A DNA stretch of 14,466 nucleotides, taken from Clostridiales bacterium. Its GTDB lineage: Bacteria; Bacillota; Clostridia; Oscillospirales; Oscillospiraceae. Shown here piece after piece: positions 6,587-13,534 of this stretch; the stretch's first letter is position 1; every line of letters starts with the position of its first letter. The notes below the pieces were generated by a model. It was not told the DNA's origin. It saw nothing but the letters and a program-made list of their open reading frames with translations, and did not search any database. Position numbers and translations under genes: made by a program. The stretch is from NCBI GenBank assembly GCA_019418525.1, contig DYBS01000039.1:1-14466 (forward strand), given 5' to 3'.

Positions 6587-9500
6587 TTAGTCCTCCTCCT
6601 CGCCTTTCTTACGGCCAAAGGCGAAGTACAGGCCGCAGCCGGCCATGGAGAAGGCCAGAGCCACCAGGCCCATGGTAGTGGCGGGATTCACAGGAGCCGC
6701 CACAGCGCCGGTCTGAGGCAGGTCACCCAGGGGAGTCTCGCCCTCAGGGATCTCCTCTTCAGGCTCACCGGGATCCACAGGGCCGGGGTCCAGAGGAATG
6801 GTCTCCTCAGGAATATCCGTGCCGGGATCCAGAGGAATGGTCTCCTCGGGAATGTCGATGGGCTCATCAGAGGGCTCGGGGCTGGGATTCAGCGGAATGT
6901 TGCCGTCGGGGATGTCGATGTCATCGTCATCATCATCGCCGCCACCAGGGGTTGTAGTGGGAGGCGTGGTGGGATCGGTGTCACCGCTGGTCACAGTGAT
7001 TTCAGCATTGTCCTTAATCTCAGTAACATCGTCAGCAGTCACCGCAGCCACGTTATTCAGAGTACCAGTGGCGTTGGCAGTGACCGTCACGGTGACGGAC
7101 TTACTCGCACCAGCATCCAGATCGTCCACATTCCAGGTAACAGTGCGGGCAGCAGAGTCATAGTTGCCATTCTCGGTGCTAGAGACATAGGTCACACCAG
7201 TAGGCAGAGTATCGGTGATCTGCACATTCTCAGCGACCGCATCACCGGTGTTCTTGACCTCAATGGTATAAGTCACATTGGTCCCAGTCGTCACACTGGT
7301 GGCGCTGGCGGTCTTGGAAATGCTCAGCGCAGGAGCGGTAATGGGGGGCTGAGTCTCACTCTTGGTATAGGTGTTGGTCACAACCAGTTCCTTGTTCATC
7401 TGATTGGCCGTCACCTTCGTAGTCTGGTAACCGGTACCGGTGGCGTTCAGCTCATACGCCACGCCATTCACTACCAGGTTCCCACTGTTCACATCAACCC
7501 CGCTGGACTGCACCACTTCACTGACATAATAGGTGTGATCGCCGGGCTCCACGCCATAGATGTCAAAGCTGGCACTGCCATTCACCAGCTGATAGTACCC
7601 GAAGGTCTTCTCGCCGATCTTATTCCCATCCTCGGTCACCGTCAGAGTCACCTGATAATCATCAGGCAGATCCATACCCTCGGGCAGATCCATCACCTTG
7701 GTAACACGCAGCATGCCCTCCTGAGGCATGATTTCACCAATCTTAGTGTAGGTGTTAGTCACAACCAGTTCCTTATTCACCTGATTGGCCGTCACCTTCG
7801 CAGTCTGGTAACCGGTACCGGTGGCGTTCAGCTCGTACACCACACCGTCCATCACCAGGTTTCCACTGGGGATCTCAACTGCGCTGGATTGCACCACTTC
7901 ACTGACATAATAGGTGTGATCACCGGGCTCCACGCCATAGATGTCAAAGCTGGCACTGCCATTCACCAGCTGATAGTACCCGAAGGTCTTCTCGCCGATC
8001 TTATTCCCATCCTCGGTCACCGTCAGAGTCACCTGATAATCATCAGGCAGATCCATACCCTCGGGCAGATCCATCACCTTGGTAACACGCAGCATGCCTT
8101 CCTGAGGCATGGGTTCACCGCTCTTAGTATTGGTAACCACATACCCGGCGGGACTGCTAGTCAGAGTTCCATAGCGGAAGAAATTCCAGACGTTCTTGTG
8201 CTCAAAGCTCAGGGTGATTACACCATCGGGACTCTCGTTCAGCTTGACCCAGCCCTTGGCCCCCTCGTAGGTCAGCCCATTTTCGGTAAGAGCCCCATAC
8301 TTCCACATGGTGTTACTCACGGTCATCTGGTTGTAACCACGGGTGGCCATAAGTGCCACAAAACCAGCTTTTTCCTCAGGGCTCAGTTCAGTCTCAGTCC
8401 AAGCAAAGAAGTCGTAGTCGTCCTTTTGGGTGAGCTTACCCACCACGAAATCAGTGTCACCCAAGGTATAGGCGGTCTTGCTACAATTGCGGACATCCGT
8501 ATACTCAGACACGGTAGTAGCGTCAGCCATTGCCGCTACCTCATAGGTATAACCGTCAAGATCCTCAGTCACGTCATAGCCCGCCGCGTCATACTTCAGG
8601 GTAACAGTGTCCTTCCAGTCATCCTCGGCTTTCAGGATCACAGTAGCGGTATTGCTGGAGTCAGACTTACCGGTAACGGTCAGCTGGACCTCAGTGGGAC
8701 GGTTGGCATCCTCGTTGTCATTCCACCGCTTCTCCAACTGGAGGGTAATGTCGTTACTGGGCGCAGTTTCCTCCTCTTCCTTGACATTCTTTACAGTAAG
8801 AACGCCGTTGGCAAAGTCGGTGACCTCCTGATTACTACCAGTAAGCCAAGACCAAATCTTCTCCAAAAGGTTGGTATTGCTCACATTATTCTGATTGGTG
8901 TTCAGCTCATAGGCCGTTGTAGTGTCAAGCTGATACCCTTCAGGGGCGGCAGTCTCCTTCATGTAGTAGGTCTGCCCCACAGGAAGAGTCACAACAACAG
9001 TACCATCCTCACCAGTGGTGACTACGCCATTATTGCCAACGTTTGTAGCAATAGTCGAGCAGGTCTTATCGGTATAGATAGTGAACTCTGCGCCCTCCAG
9101 CGTCAGAACCTCGTCCGCGCTGTCGACCTTTTTCAGGGTGAAGGAAGCGGTAGTCGGGGTAATATCCTCCACATCATAGTAGAAGCTGGCCACGTAGAAC
9201 TTGGTCGTCTGTTCTGCATAAGAAATCGTGCCATCCGAAGCATAATCGGTGCTCTTTTCTTCATTCAATACAATCTGATAGGTACGGCCGTTTTCAGTAT
9301 AAGTACCCTGAACACCGTCCTCTTTCCAGGTCACATTGTACTTTGTCTCGAGCATATCCGGGATATTAGCGAACTTCTTTGCCGTATCTTCAAATGTAGA
9401 AGCTACTAAATGGTTATCCACATATACCTCGGTGGCATAGGCAGGGTCTACCTTATAGATACCATCAAGGTGGCCGCCGCTGCTCTCTACCTTGAGAACA

Positions 9501-10798
9501 TAGCCGATGTAGTTATTTTTGAACAGATTTTCAAACTCCTGCTGATCTTCCTGGCTCATGCAGGAACCGATATCATTCCAAAGGGCTTCTGCCTGCTCCA
9601 ACGGCGCGCCGCTGTAAGAGCTGGTCTGATAAGAAATGTACCAATACTTGTTTGCCTGAATCTCGATGCCCACATTCTCCTTCGCCAGCAGCTCGGTCAT
9701 ATTCACCTTCACGGTAAAATAGGGCTCGTCGTTTCCGCTGGGGCCAAAGTCACCGGGCTTAAAGTCCTGCTGGATATTCTGGGGCAAGGTATTGCTATAG
9801 TAGAGGTAAACCTTGGCATTCAGATAGTAGTCGCCGTCCTGGCCCTTTTCTACACCACTCAGGCCCTCGCCAGTAGCAGCTTTGACGACGACCTTAAAGG
9901 TCTCAGTCTTTTCTCCAAAATAGTAATAGGTGTGAGTGATAGTAGTTTCACCGATACCAGTAGCCGTGACCACGGCACTTATGTCACGACCGGTTACCGT
10001 AGCAACCCCTGGATTGCTGGATGTCCACGCGTGATTCCATCCCCAAGAACCAGCGCCCTCCAGCGTAGCGGTCTGGCCAATACCCTGGAGCTTGATGTCT
10101 TCATTATTCTTAACGATCACATAAACAGAGAAGCTCTCAGCGGTGAAAGTAGCCACATCGCTGTCAGTGGCAATGGTATCCACATGCTCAAGCTCGGCGT
10201 TGGCGTCCTCCATGTGGTAGATCTCCACTTCCTCCACCTCAACCAGGACGGGGGTCTGGATATCCACAACGACGGACTCGTCGGGCTGCCACACATTGCC
10301 CTCACCGTCATAGATGGTGATATCATAGGCGGCCAGGACGGTCAGGTCCTCCAGGACCACCTCCACCGGCTCGGCGGTGACGTAGGCACCCTGGGGCAGC
10401 AGACCGGACACGGTGATGACCGCGCCGTCCTCGGCCTCAGTCTGGATGCTGCCATCGCTCAGGGGATCTTCCACAGGAGCAGCCCCCAGGGCAGTCTCGT
10501 TTTCTTCGATCACGACCTCGCCCTCACCGGCGGGCTCCTCAGTCTCACCGGCGGGCTCCTCGGTCTCACCGGCGGGCTCCTCGGTCTCACCGGCGGACTC
10601 TTCGGTCTCATCAGCGGGACTCTCGTCTTCGACGACAGTCCCATCGCCATTCACAGGGAGATCGATATTCACGATCTGAGTGTCCTGCACGTCGCCCTCG
10701 CTGGCGAACACGCTGACAGGCAGGAGTCCCAGTACCAGAACCAGTACCAGGAACGACGAAAGGATTCGTCTCATAGTGGGATTTTTCGCCAACATCAT
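6587..10798 (-). CDS. LPQTG-anchored multidomain surface adhesin (SpaA / Cna-B / DUF11 type)
   Basis: A 1403-residue cell-wall protein, probably an adhesin. Order of parts: signal peptide (1-32, cleavage after VFA); acidic low-complexity stretch with GETEEPA repeats (about 60-95); an Ig-like Big_2-type domain (about 235-310, ATSSNPGVATV-like); an unrecognised region (about 310-540); a SpaA-like prealbumin domain (about 545-640, SFTLKKVD ... MKETAAPEGYQL, with Lys and Glu placed for an isopeptide bond); a Cna-B-like domain (about 682-770); two near-identical repeats (897-1019, 1024-1146) with RVTK, YYVSE and VVTNTYTK as candidate isopeptide residues; a DUF11 domain (about 1155-1275); a Pro/Asp/Glu wall-spanning tail; LPQTG at 1360-1364, a hydrophobic helix and GRKKGEEED. 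Sortase A-type anchoring is expected, but no sortase is in the window. The start at 10798 has AGGAG 5 nt upstream; the adjacent ATG at 10795 is equally possible. A long leader holds a riboswitch. The middle of the gene looks less GC-rich than its neighbours. Confidence 0.93.
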   Translation of the reverse strand: MMLAKNPTMRRILSSFLVLVLVLGLLPVSVFASEGDVQDTQIVNIDLPVNGDGTVVEDESPADETEESAGETEEPAGETEEPAGETEEPAGEGEVVIEENETALGAAPVEDPLSDGSIQTEAEDGAVITVSGLLPQGAYVTAEPVEVVLEDLTVLAAYDITIYDGEGNVWQPDESVVVDIQTPVLVEVEEVEIYHMEDANAELEHVDTIATDSDVATFTAESFSVYVIVKNNEDIKLQGIGQTATLEGAGSWGWNHAWTSSNPGVATVTGRDISAVVTATGIGETTITHTYYYFGEKTETFKVVVKAATGEGLSGVEKGQDGDYYLNAKVYLYYSNTLPQNIQQDFKPGDFGPSGNDEPYFTVKVNMTELLAKENVGIEIQANKYWYISYQTSSYSGAPLEQAEALWNDIGSCMSQEDQQEFENLFKNNYIGYVLKVESSGGHLDGIYKVDPAYATEVYVDNHLVASTFEDTAKKFANIPDMLETKYNVTWKEDGVQGTYTENGRTYQIVLNEEKSTDYASDGTISYAEQTTKFYVASFYYDVEDITPTTASFTLKKVDSADEVLTLEGAEFTIYTDKTCSTIATNVGNNGVVTTGEDGTVVVTLPVGQTYYMKETAAPEGYQLDTTTAYELNTNQNNVSNTNLLEKIWSWLTGSNQEVTDFANGVLTVKNVKEEEETAPSNDITLQLEKRWNDNEDANRPTEVQLTVTGKSDSSNTATVILKAEDDWKDTVTLKYDAAGYDVTEDLDGYTYEVAAMADATTVSEYTDVRNCSKTAYTLGDTDFVVGKLTQKDDYDFFAWTETELSPEEKAGFVALMATRGYNQMTVSNTMWKYGALTENGLTYEGAKGWVKLNESPDGVITLSFEHKNVWNFFRYGTLTSSPAGYVVTNTKSGEPMPQEGMLRVTKVMDLPEGMDLPDDYQVTLTVTEDGNKIGEKTFGYYQLVNGSASFDIYGVEPGDHTYYVSEVVQSSAVEIPSGNLVMDGVVYELNATGTGYQTAKVTANQVNKELVVTNTYTKIGEIMPQEGMLRVTKVMDLPEGMDLPDDYQVTLTVTEDGNKIGEKTFGYYQLVNGSASFDIYGVEPGDHTYYVSEVVQSSGVDVNSGNLVVNGVAYELNATGTGYQTTKVTANQMNKELVVTNTYTKSETQPPITAPALSISKTASATSVTTGTNVTYTIEVKNTGDAVAENVQITDTLPTGVTYVSSTENGNYDSAARTVTWNVDDLDAGASKSVTVTVTANATGTLNNVAAVTADDVTEIKDNAEITVTSGDTDPTTPPTTTPGGGDDDDDDIDIPDGNIPLNPSPEPSDEPIDIPEETIPLDPGTDIPEETIPLDPGPVDPGEPEEEIPEGETPLGDLPQTGAVAAPVNPATTMGLVALAFSMAGCGLYFAFGRKKGEEED
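7361..7729 (-). repeat. Second copy of the 381-bp-period internal duplication in the adhesin gene
   Basis: This stretch encodes the second of two tandem domains beginning MPQEGMLRVTKVMDLPEG. It matches 7742-8110 at a constant offset of 381 bp (127 residues). The half encoding the start of the domain (about 7515-7729) differs at only a couple of positions. The other half has diverged more, including GVDVNSG against AVEIPSG. Confidence 0.9.
7742..8110 (-). repeat. First copy of the 381-bp-period internal duplication in the adhesin gene
   Basis: Partner of 7361-7729, encoding residues 897-1019 of the surface protein. The very high nucleotide identity over about 200 bp points to a recent duplication or ongoing gene conversion, so the number of domains may vary between strains. 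Confidence 0.9.
10523..10606 (-). repeat. 21-bp tandem repeat coding for (GETEEPA)n in the adhesin N-terminus
   Basis: Four in-frame 21-bp units (10523-10543, 10544-10564, 10565-10585, 10586-10606) with one or two differences, plus a degenerate fifth unit to about 10627. They encode an acidic, flexible spacer directly after the mature N-terminus. Since 21 is a multiple of three, unit gain or loss would change length without shifting the frame. Confidence 0.88.
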
Positions 10799-10799
10799 T

Positions 10800-10831
10800 C
10801 ATTCTCCTCTCAAAAAATCTGGTTGAGAATG
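10800..10831 (-). promoter_or_regulatory. Candidate expression platform: mutually exclusive stems around the adhesin ribosome binding site
   Basis: In the leader RNA, CAUUCUC (plus 10825-10831) can pair perfectly with GAGAAUG (10800-10806), which contains part of the Shine-Dalgarno. Alternatively UCUCAA (10823-10828) can pair with UUGAGA (10808-10813), on the other side of the AGGAG core. The two stems share bases 10825-10828, so only one can form, and the first also touches the 3' strand of the aptamer P1 helix. A run of six U is present, but no GC-rich hairpin precedes it, so I favour control of translation initiation over termination. The direction of the switch (on or off with ligand) cannot be read from sequence. 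Confidence 0.5.
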
Positions 10832-10930
10832 GAATCCGTGGCGGCCGGACTGGCCTGGCGGCTTCTGCCGCTTTAGCCTCCTGAGCTTTGCGTCCCGGTG
10901 TTTCCGCCGGTTTGCCGTTTGCACGCTTCC
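10831..10930 (-). promoter_or_regulatory. Cyclic di-GMP-I (GEMM-I) class riboswitch aptamer in the adhesin 5' leader
   Basis: The leader RNA carries the hallmarks of GEMM-I. GGCAAACC (plus 10909-10916) is followed by a hairpin capped by a GAAA tetraloop (CCGGCG-GAAA-CACCGG), then the invariant GGGACGCAAAGC (10885-10896). Next comes a second helix that I can fold as GGA-GGC-[UAAA]-GCGGC-AGAA-GCCGC-[CAG]-GCC-[AG]-UCC, in which UAAA/CAG would be the tetraloop receptor. P1 can close by GGAAGCGUG with CACGGAUUCC. The order and spacing match the Vibrio cholerae Vc2 type. The 3' side is more divergent than the 5' side, and I cannot tell from memory whether the ligand-specificity position favours c-di-GMP or 3',3'-cGAMP. 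A small GC-rich hairpin (CCCCG...CGGGG) lies just upstream. Confidence 0.85.
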
Positions 10931-10986
10931 TCCCCGCCCATCCGGGAACGGGGGTCATAGGTCTGCGCTTTCTAAAATTGTGTTTT

Positions 10987-11027
10987 CAGTATACACCTGC
11001 TCGGTCACAAGAACGGTTACATTTTAA
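10987..11027 (-). promoter_or_regulatory. Adhesin promoter with TGTAAC-N6-TGTGAC box (copy 1 of shared module)
   Basis: Minus strand: -10 TATACT (plus 10988-10993) with extended GTG upstream. TGTGAC (11004-11009) lies 10 nt and TGTAAC (11016-11021) 22 nt upstream of the -10, so the -35 position falls between the two boxes and reads CCGTTC, not a sigma-A -35. It is 32/41 identical to 11265-11305, with all differences outside the boxes and the -10. The expected start near 10981 gives a leader of about 183 nt containing the riboswitch. An activator bound at the boxes is the likely reason for the poor -35. Confidence 0.72.
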
Positions 11028-11040
11028 AAAAAAGTAGGAA

Positions 11041-11223
11041 TTAAGTATCTTTCTCTGAAACCCTCATCTTGCTCTCCTGCTCATCCAAGGAGCTGTCAAT
11101 GAGCTTCAATAGCTCTAGCGCACTGCGGAAGGGCTTGGTCTGCCTTCCCTCCGTCCAGGTCACAGTGCCCTGCCAGGTGGCATTCTGACTGTCCATGATC
11201 TGGACTACAAAGGTATCACGCAT
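11041..11223 (-). CDS. Small 60-residue protein of unknown function (NATWQGTVTW...FRSALELLKLID)
   Basis: A short protein with no signal peptide or membrane segment. It has a beta-rich N-terminal half (FVVQIMDSQNATWQGTVTW), a basic turn (TEGRQTKPF), an amphipathic helix (RSALELLKLIDSSLDEQ) and a charged tail. I do not know a function. I have an impression that small proteins with the pattern QNATWQGTVTW plus FRSALEL recur in clostridial genomes, but I cannot name a family. The ATG at 11223 has AAGGGG about 7 nt upstream, and a promoter 43 nt upstream supports this start. That promoter shares its box with the adhesin promoter, so the two genes are probably co-regulated. No hairpin terminator follows, and only 13 nt lie between the stop and the adhesin promoter module. 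Confidence 0.75.
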   Translation of the reverse strand: MRDTFVVQIMDSQNATWQGTVTWTEGRQTKPFRSALELLKLIDSSLDEQESKMRVSEKDT

Positions 11224-11264
11224 ATTCCCGCCCCTTTCTTTCTGTATTTGATCTTACTGGTTGA

Positions 11265-11305
11265 CAGTATACACGACAGTAGTCACAGGAGCGGTTACAT
11301 TTTAA
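11265..11305 (-). promoter_or_regulatory. Promoter of the 60-residue protein with TGTAAC-N6-TGTGAC box (copy 2 of shared module)
   Basis: Same architecture and spacing as 10987-11027: TATACT (plus 11266-11271), TGTGAC (11282-11287), TGTAAC (11294-11299), then TTAAAAT on the upstream side. The -35 position reads CCGCTC. The leader here is only about 36 nt and has no room for a riboswitch, so the shared signal is transcriptional. Confidence 0.72.
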
Positions 11306-11353
11306 TTTTTTTCCAGAGCATTTTGGAAGCACAGCGTGTCTTTCCCCCCGGGA

Positions 11354-12604
11354 TTAAGACCGGAGTATCTCCCGGTACTCCTCCTCGGTGCGCACCCGCC
11401 CCACCGCCGAGAGGGAGAGGGACTCGAACCGGAACAAGTCCCGGGCCAGCTGTTGTACCGTCTCCGGTGTCACGGCCTCGTAGCCCCGGAGTACCTCTTC
11501 CACTGTGGAGACGTGGCCGTGGAGCAGCTCCCCCCGGCCCAGGGCGCTCATGTGGCTCTGGGTGGACTCCAGGCTCAGCAGCACACTGGCCTCGGCCTGC
11601 TCCCGGGCCCGGGCGAGCTCCGCCTCCGTCACGCCGCGGTCGGCAAACTCCCGCACCACCTGCCAGAGGGTGGACAGGGCCTCACGCTCCATCTCTGGGC
11701 TGACAGCGGTGTAGATGCCAAAAAGCCCCGTCTCGGCGTGGCCCACCGCGTAGGAGTACACCGAGTAGCACAGCCCCCGCTTCTCCCGCATCTCCTGCCA
11801 CAGCCGGGAGGACATGCCGCTGCCCAGCATGGCCGACAGGAGCTGGAGGGTATACCGCCGCTCGTCCCCGTAGGGAATGCCCGGGAATGCCAGAGTGAGA
11901 TGGTTCTGCTCAATGGCCTTCTTTTTCAGTGTAAAGGCAGGGGTGTACGCCGCCGTGTCGGTCTTGGGGCTGGGGCCGCCCTCCAGTGCACCGAACCGCG
12001 CCGTCAGGTCGTCCACATCCCCCTGGGTGAAGCTCCCCGCCAGGGCCACCACCAGATCCTGGGGACGGTAATGCTCCTTCATATAGGTGCGCAGGGACTC
12101 CCCGGTCATCTTCTCCAGGGTGGCGCGCTTACCCAGAATGGGCCGGGCCAGGGCGCTGCCGTGGAACACCGCCGTGCTCAGCCGCTCGGAACACAGGTCC
12201 TCGGGGTTGTCTTCACACATGCCGATCTCCTCAAAAATGACCCCCCGCTCGGTCTCCACGTCCTCCTGGGCAAAGCGGGGGCGGAACACCATGTCACACA
12301 GGAGGTCAGTGGCCCGGGGCAGGTGCCGGTCCAGCACCCGGGCGTGGAAGCAGGTGCACTCCTTGGTGGTGAAAGCGTTGACCTGTCCGCCGATGGCGTC
12401 CATCTCCTGGGCCAGCCGGGCGGTGGAGCGGCTCTCGGTGCCCTTGAATACCATATGCTCAATAAAATGAGCGGCACCGTTTTCTTTCGCCTTCTCATGG
12501 CGGGAGCCGGTGCCCACCCAGATCCCCAGCGACGCCGAGCGCACACCGGGCACTTCCTCTGTGACGATACGCGCCCCATTGGGCAGTATTTTTGTTTCAG
12601 TCAT
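11354..12604 (-). CDS. M16 family zinc metallopeptidase (pitrilysin / processing-peptidase type)
   Basis: A 416-residue M16 peptidase, likely cytosolic because no signal peptide is seen. The inverted zinc motif HxxEH is intact (H46, E49, H50 in AAHFIEHMVFKGT), and the third ligand E127 falls exactly 76 residues later in GVIFEEIGMCEDNPED, so the enzyme should be active. The C-terminal half has the family's partner-domain motif (GMSSRLWQEMREKRGLCYSVYSY, about 275-297). The length fits the single-chain bacterial M16B type that acts as a dimer. Relatives process peptides or protein precursors, but the substrate here is unknown. The start at 12604 has AAGGA 6-7 nt upstream, and a good promoter lies just before it. 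The gene is transcribed divergently from the macrodomain gene. Confidence 0.93.
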   Translation of the reverse strand: MTETKILPNGARIVTEEVPGVRSASLGIWVGTGSRHEKAKENGAAHFIEHMVFKGTESRSTARLAQEMDAIGGQVNAFTTKECTCFHARVLDRHLPRATDLLCDMVFRPRFAQEDVETERGVIFEEIGMCEDNPEDLCSERLSTAVFHGSALARPILGKRATLEKMTGESLRTYMKEHYRPQDLVVALAGSFTQGDVDDLTARFGALEGGPSPKTDTAAYTPAFTLKKKAIEQNHLTLAFPGIPYGDERRYTLQLLSAMLGSGMSSRLWQEMREKRGLCYSVYSYAVGHAETGLFGIYTAVSPEMEREALSTLWQVVREFADRGVTEAELARAREQAEASVLLSLESTQSHMSALGRGELLHGHVSTVEEVLRGYEAVTPETVQQLARDLFRFESLSLSAVGRVRTEEEYREILRS

Positions 12605-12639
12605 ATCCGGTCCTTCGATTCCTTTCGCTGTTTTCGGCC

Positions 12640-12668
12640 ATTATAACATCTTTCCCTCCCGCTGTCAG
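12640..12668 (-). promoter_or_regulatory. Promoter of the M16 peptidase gene
   Basis: Minus strand CTGACA (plus 12663-12668), a 17-nt spacer and a perfect TATAAT (12640-12645) preceded by TGT, close to an extended -10. The leader is about 30 nt. This is the best sigma-A-type promoter in the window. Confidence 0.75.
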
Positions 12669-12700
12669 TAAAGAAACAGTGGAAGGGCCCCGTCCTTCTG

Positions 12701-12709
12701 TGGTACACT
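12701..12709 (+). promoter_or_regulatory. Putative extended -10 promoter of the macrodomain-ymdB operon
   Basis: TGG-TACACT forms an extended -10 with the hexamer at 12704-12709, giving a start near 12716 and a short leader before the ATG at 12731. No -35 match is present. Just upstream an inverted repeat with GAAGG/CCTTC arms (12682-12698) occupies the spacer and -35 area and could be a regulator site. Confidence 0.42.
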
Positions 12710-12730
12710 GTGACCAAAGGAGGGATGGGC

Positions 12731-13519
12731 ATGGACCGGGACAAGCGCGTGGAAGAGCTGCTGGGTTTTCTGCTGTCTGAGACGGGCAAAGACCCGGCGG
12801 CGCTGCCGGGAAGCTATGGGGAGCGGCGGAAGCTCCTGCGGGGGCTTCTCAACAAGCGCCCCGCTGCGCCCATGCCGGAGGAGATCCTTACGGCGCTGGA
12901 TGAGCTGCTACTGGACGAGTTGAGGGATAAAACTCTCACCGACTGGCGGGCCGTCCCGCCCGCGCCCCGGAATGAGCGGCTGGCCCTCTGGCAGGGGGAC
13001 ATTACCACCCTGCGTATTCCCGCCATCGTCAACGCCGCCAACCCCCGGCTGCTGGGGTGTTTTCATCCGCTGCACAACTGCATCGACAACCTGATCCACT
13101 CCGCCGCCGGGTTCCGGCTGCGTCTGGCCTGTCAAGAGTTGATGGAGCGTCAGGGCCATGAGGAGCCCGCCGGGGGCGTCAAACTGACTCCCGGGTTCTG
13201 TCTGCCGGCGGAGTATGTGCTCCACGCCGTGGGACCCCAGGTAAAGGATGGCGTGGTGACCGGGGCGCACCGGGCGGCTCTGGCCGCCTGTTACCGCAAC
13301 GCCCTGGATCTGGCCCAGGCCCATGGTCTGGCCAGTGTGGCCTTCTGCTGCATCTCTACCGGGTGCTACGGCTTTCCGGGAGAGGAGGCCGCCGCTCTGG
13401 CGGTGGAGACGGTGGAGGCGCACCTGCCCCTCTGCCCGGCGGTGGAGCGGGTGGTATTCAATGTGTTTCTGGACCGGGACGCGGTCCTGTACCGGCCTCT
13501 GCTGGGCTGGCCGGATTGA
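12731..13519 (+). CDS. Macrodomain protein, Zn-macro type protein-ADP-ribose hydrolase
   Basis: A 262-residue protein with a helical N-terminal region (1-80) and a macrodomain (about 84-262). The ADP-ribose-binding elements are visible: ALWQGDIT (85-92), IVNAANPRLLGC (99-110) and CCISTGCYGFP (206-216). The insert GCFHPLHNCIDNLIHSAAG (109-127) supplies C110, H115 and C117, the likely zinc ligands of the Zn-macro subgroup, whose members remove ADP-ribose from proteins. In staphylococci and streptococci this subgroup sits with a SirTM sirtuin and lipoate/GcvH-L genes; none of these is here. The start at 12731 is chosen because AAAGGAGG lies 7 nt upstream; earlier ATGs (12710, 12725) overlap or precede that site. 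The gene is followed after 15 nt by ymdB in an apparent operon. Confidence 0.9.
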   Translation: MDRDKRVEELLGFLLSETGKDPAALPGSYGERRKLLRGLLNKRPAAPMPEEILTALDELLLDELRDKTLTDWRAVPPAPRNERLALWQGDITTLRIPAIVNAANPRLLGCFHPLHNCIDNLIHSAAGFRLRLACQELMERQGHEEPAGGVKLTPGFCLPAEYVLHAVGPQVKDGVVTGAHRAALAACYRNALDLAQAHGLASVAFCCISTGCYGFPGEEAAALAVETVEAHLPLCPAVERVVFNVFLDRDAVLYRPLLGWPD

Positions 13520-13534
13520 GAAGGAGGATACTGT

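Noticed and set aside
10523..10627. CRISPR-like short repeat array.
   Set aside because: The units are contiguous without spacers and lie in frame inside a coding sequence.
10811..10822. U-run in the leader as a riboswitch-controlled terminator.
   Set aside because: No GC-rich hairpin directly precedes the six U residues; the nearest strong stem is about 25 nt upstream.
6539..10876. Very long plus-strand open frames opposite the adhesin gene (956 and 488 codons).
   Set aside because: They are antisense shadows: His/Ile/Gly-rich low-complexity translation without recognisable domains, no RBS or promoter, lying fully over a well-supported LPQTG protein gene and its leader.
10611..10958. Small open frame reading through the riboswitch leader on the minus strand.
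   Set aside because: It overlaps the aptamer and the adhesin start in another frame, and the conserved RNA structure explains the sequence better than coding.
11305..11335. TTCCA...TGGAA inverted repeat as terminator for the M16 peptidase gene.
   Set aside because: On the peptidase transcript the stem is followed by A residues, not U, and is only 5 bp with no GC-rich core.
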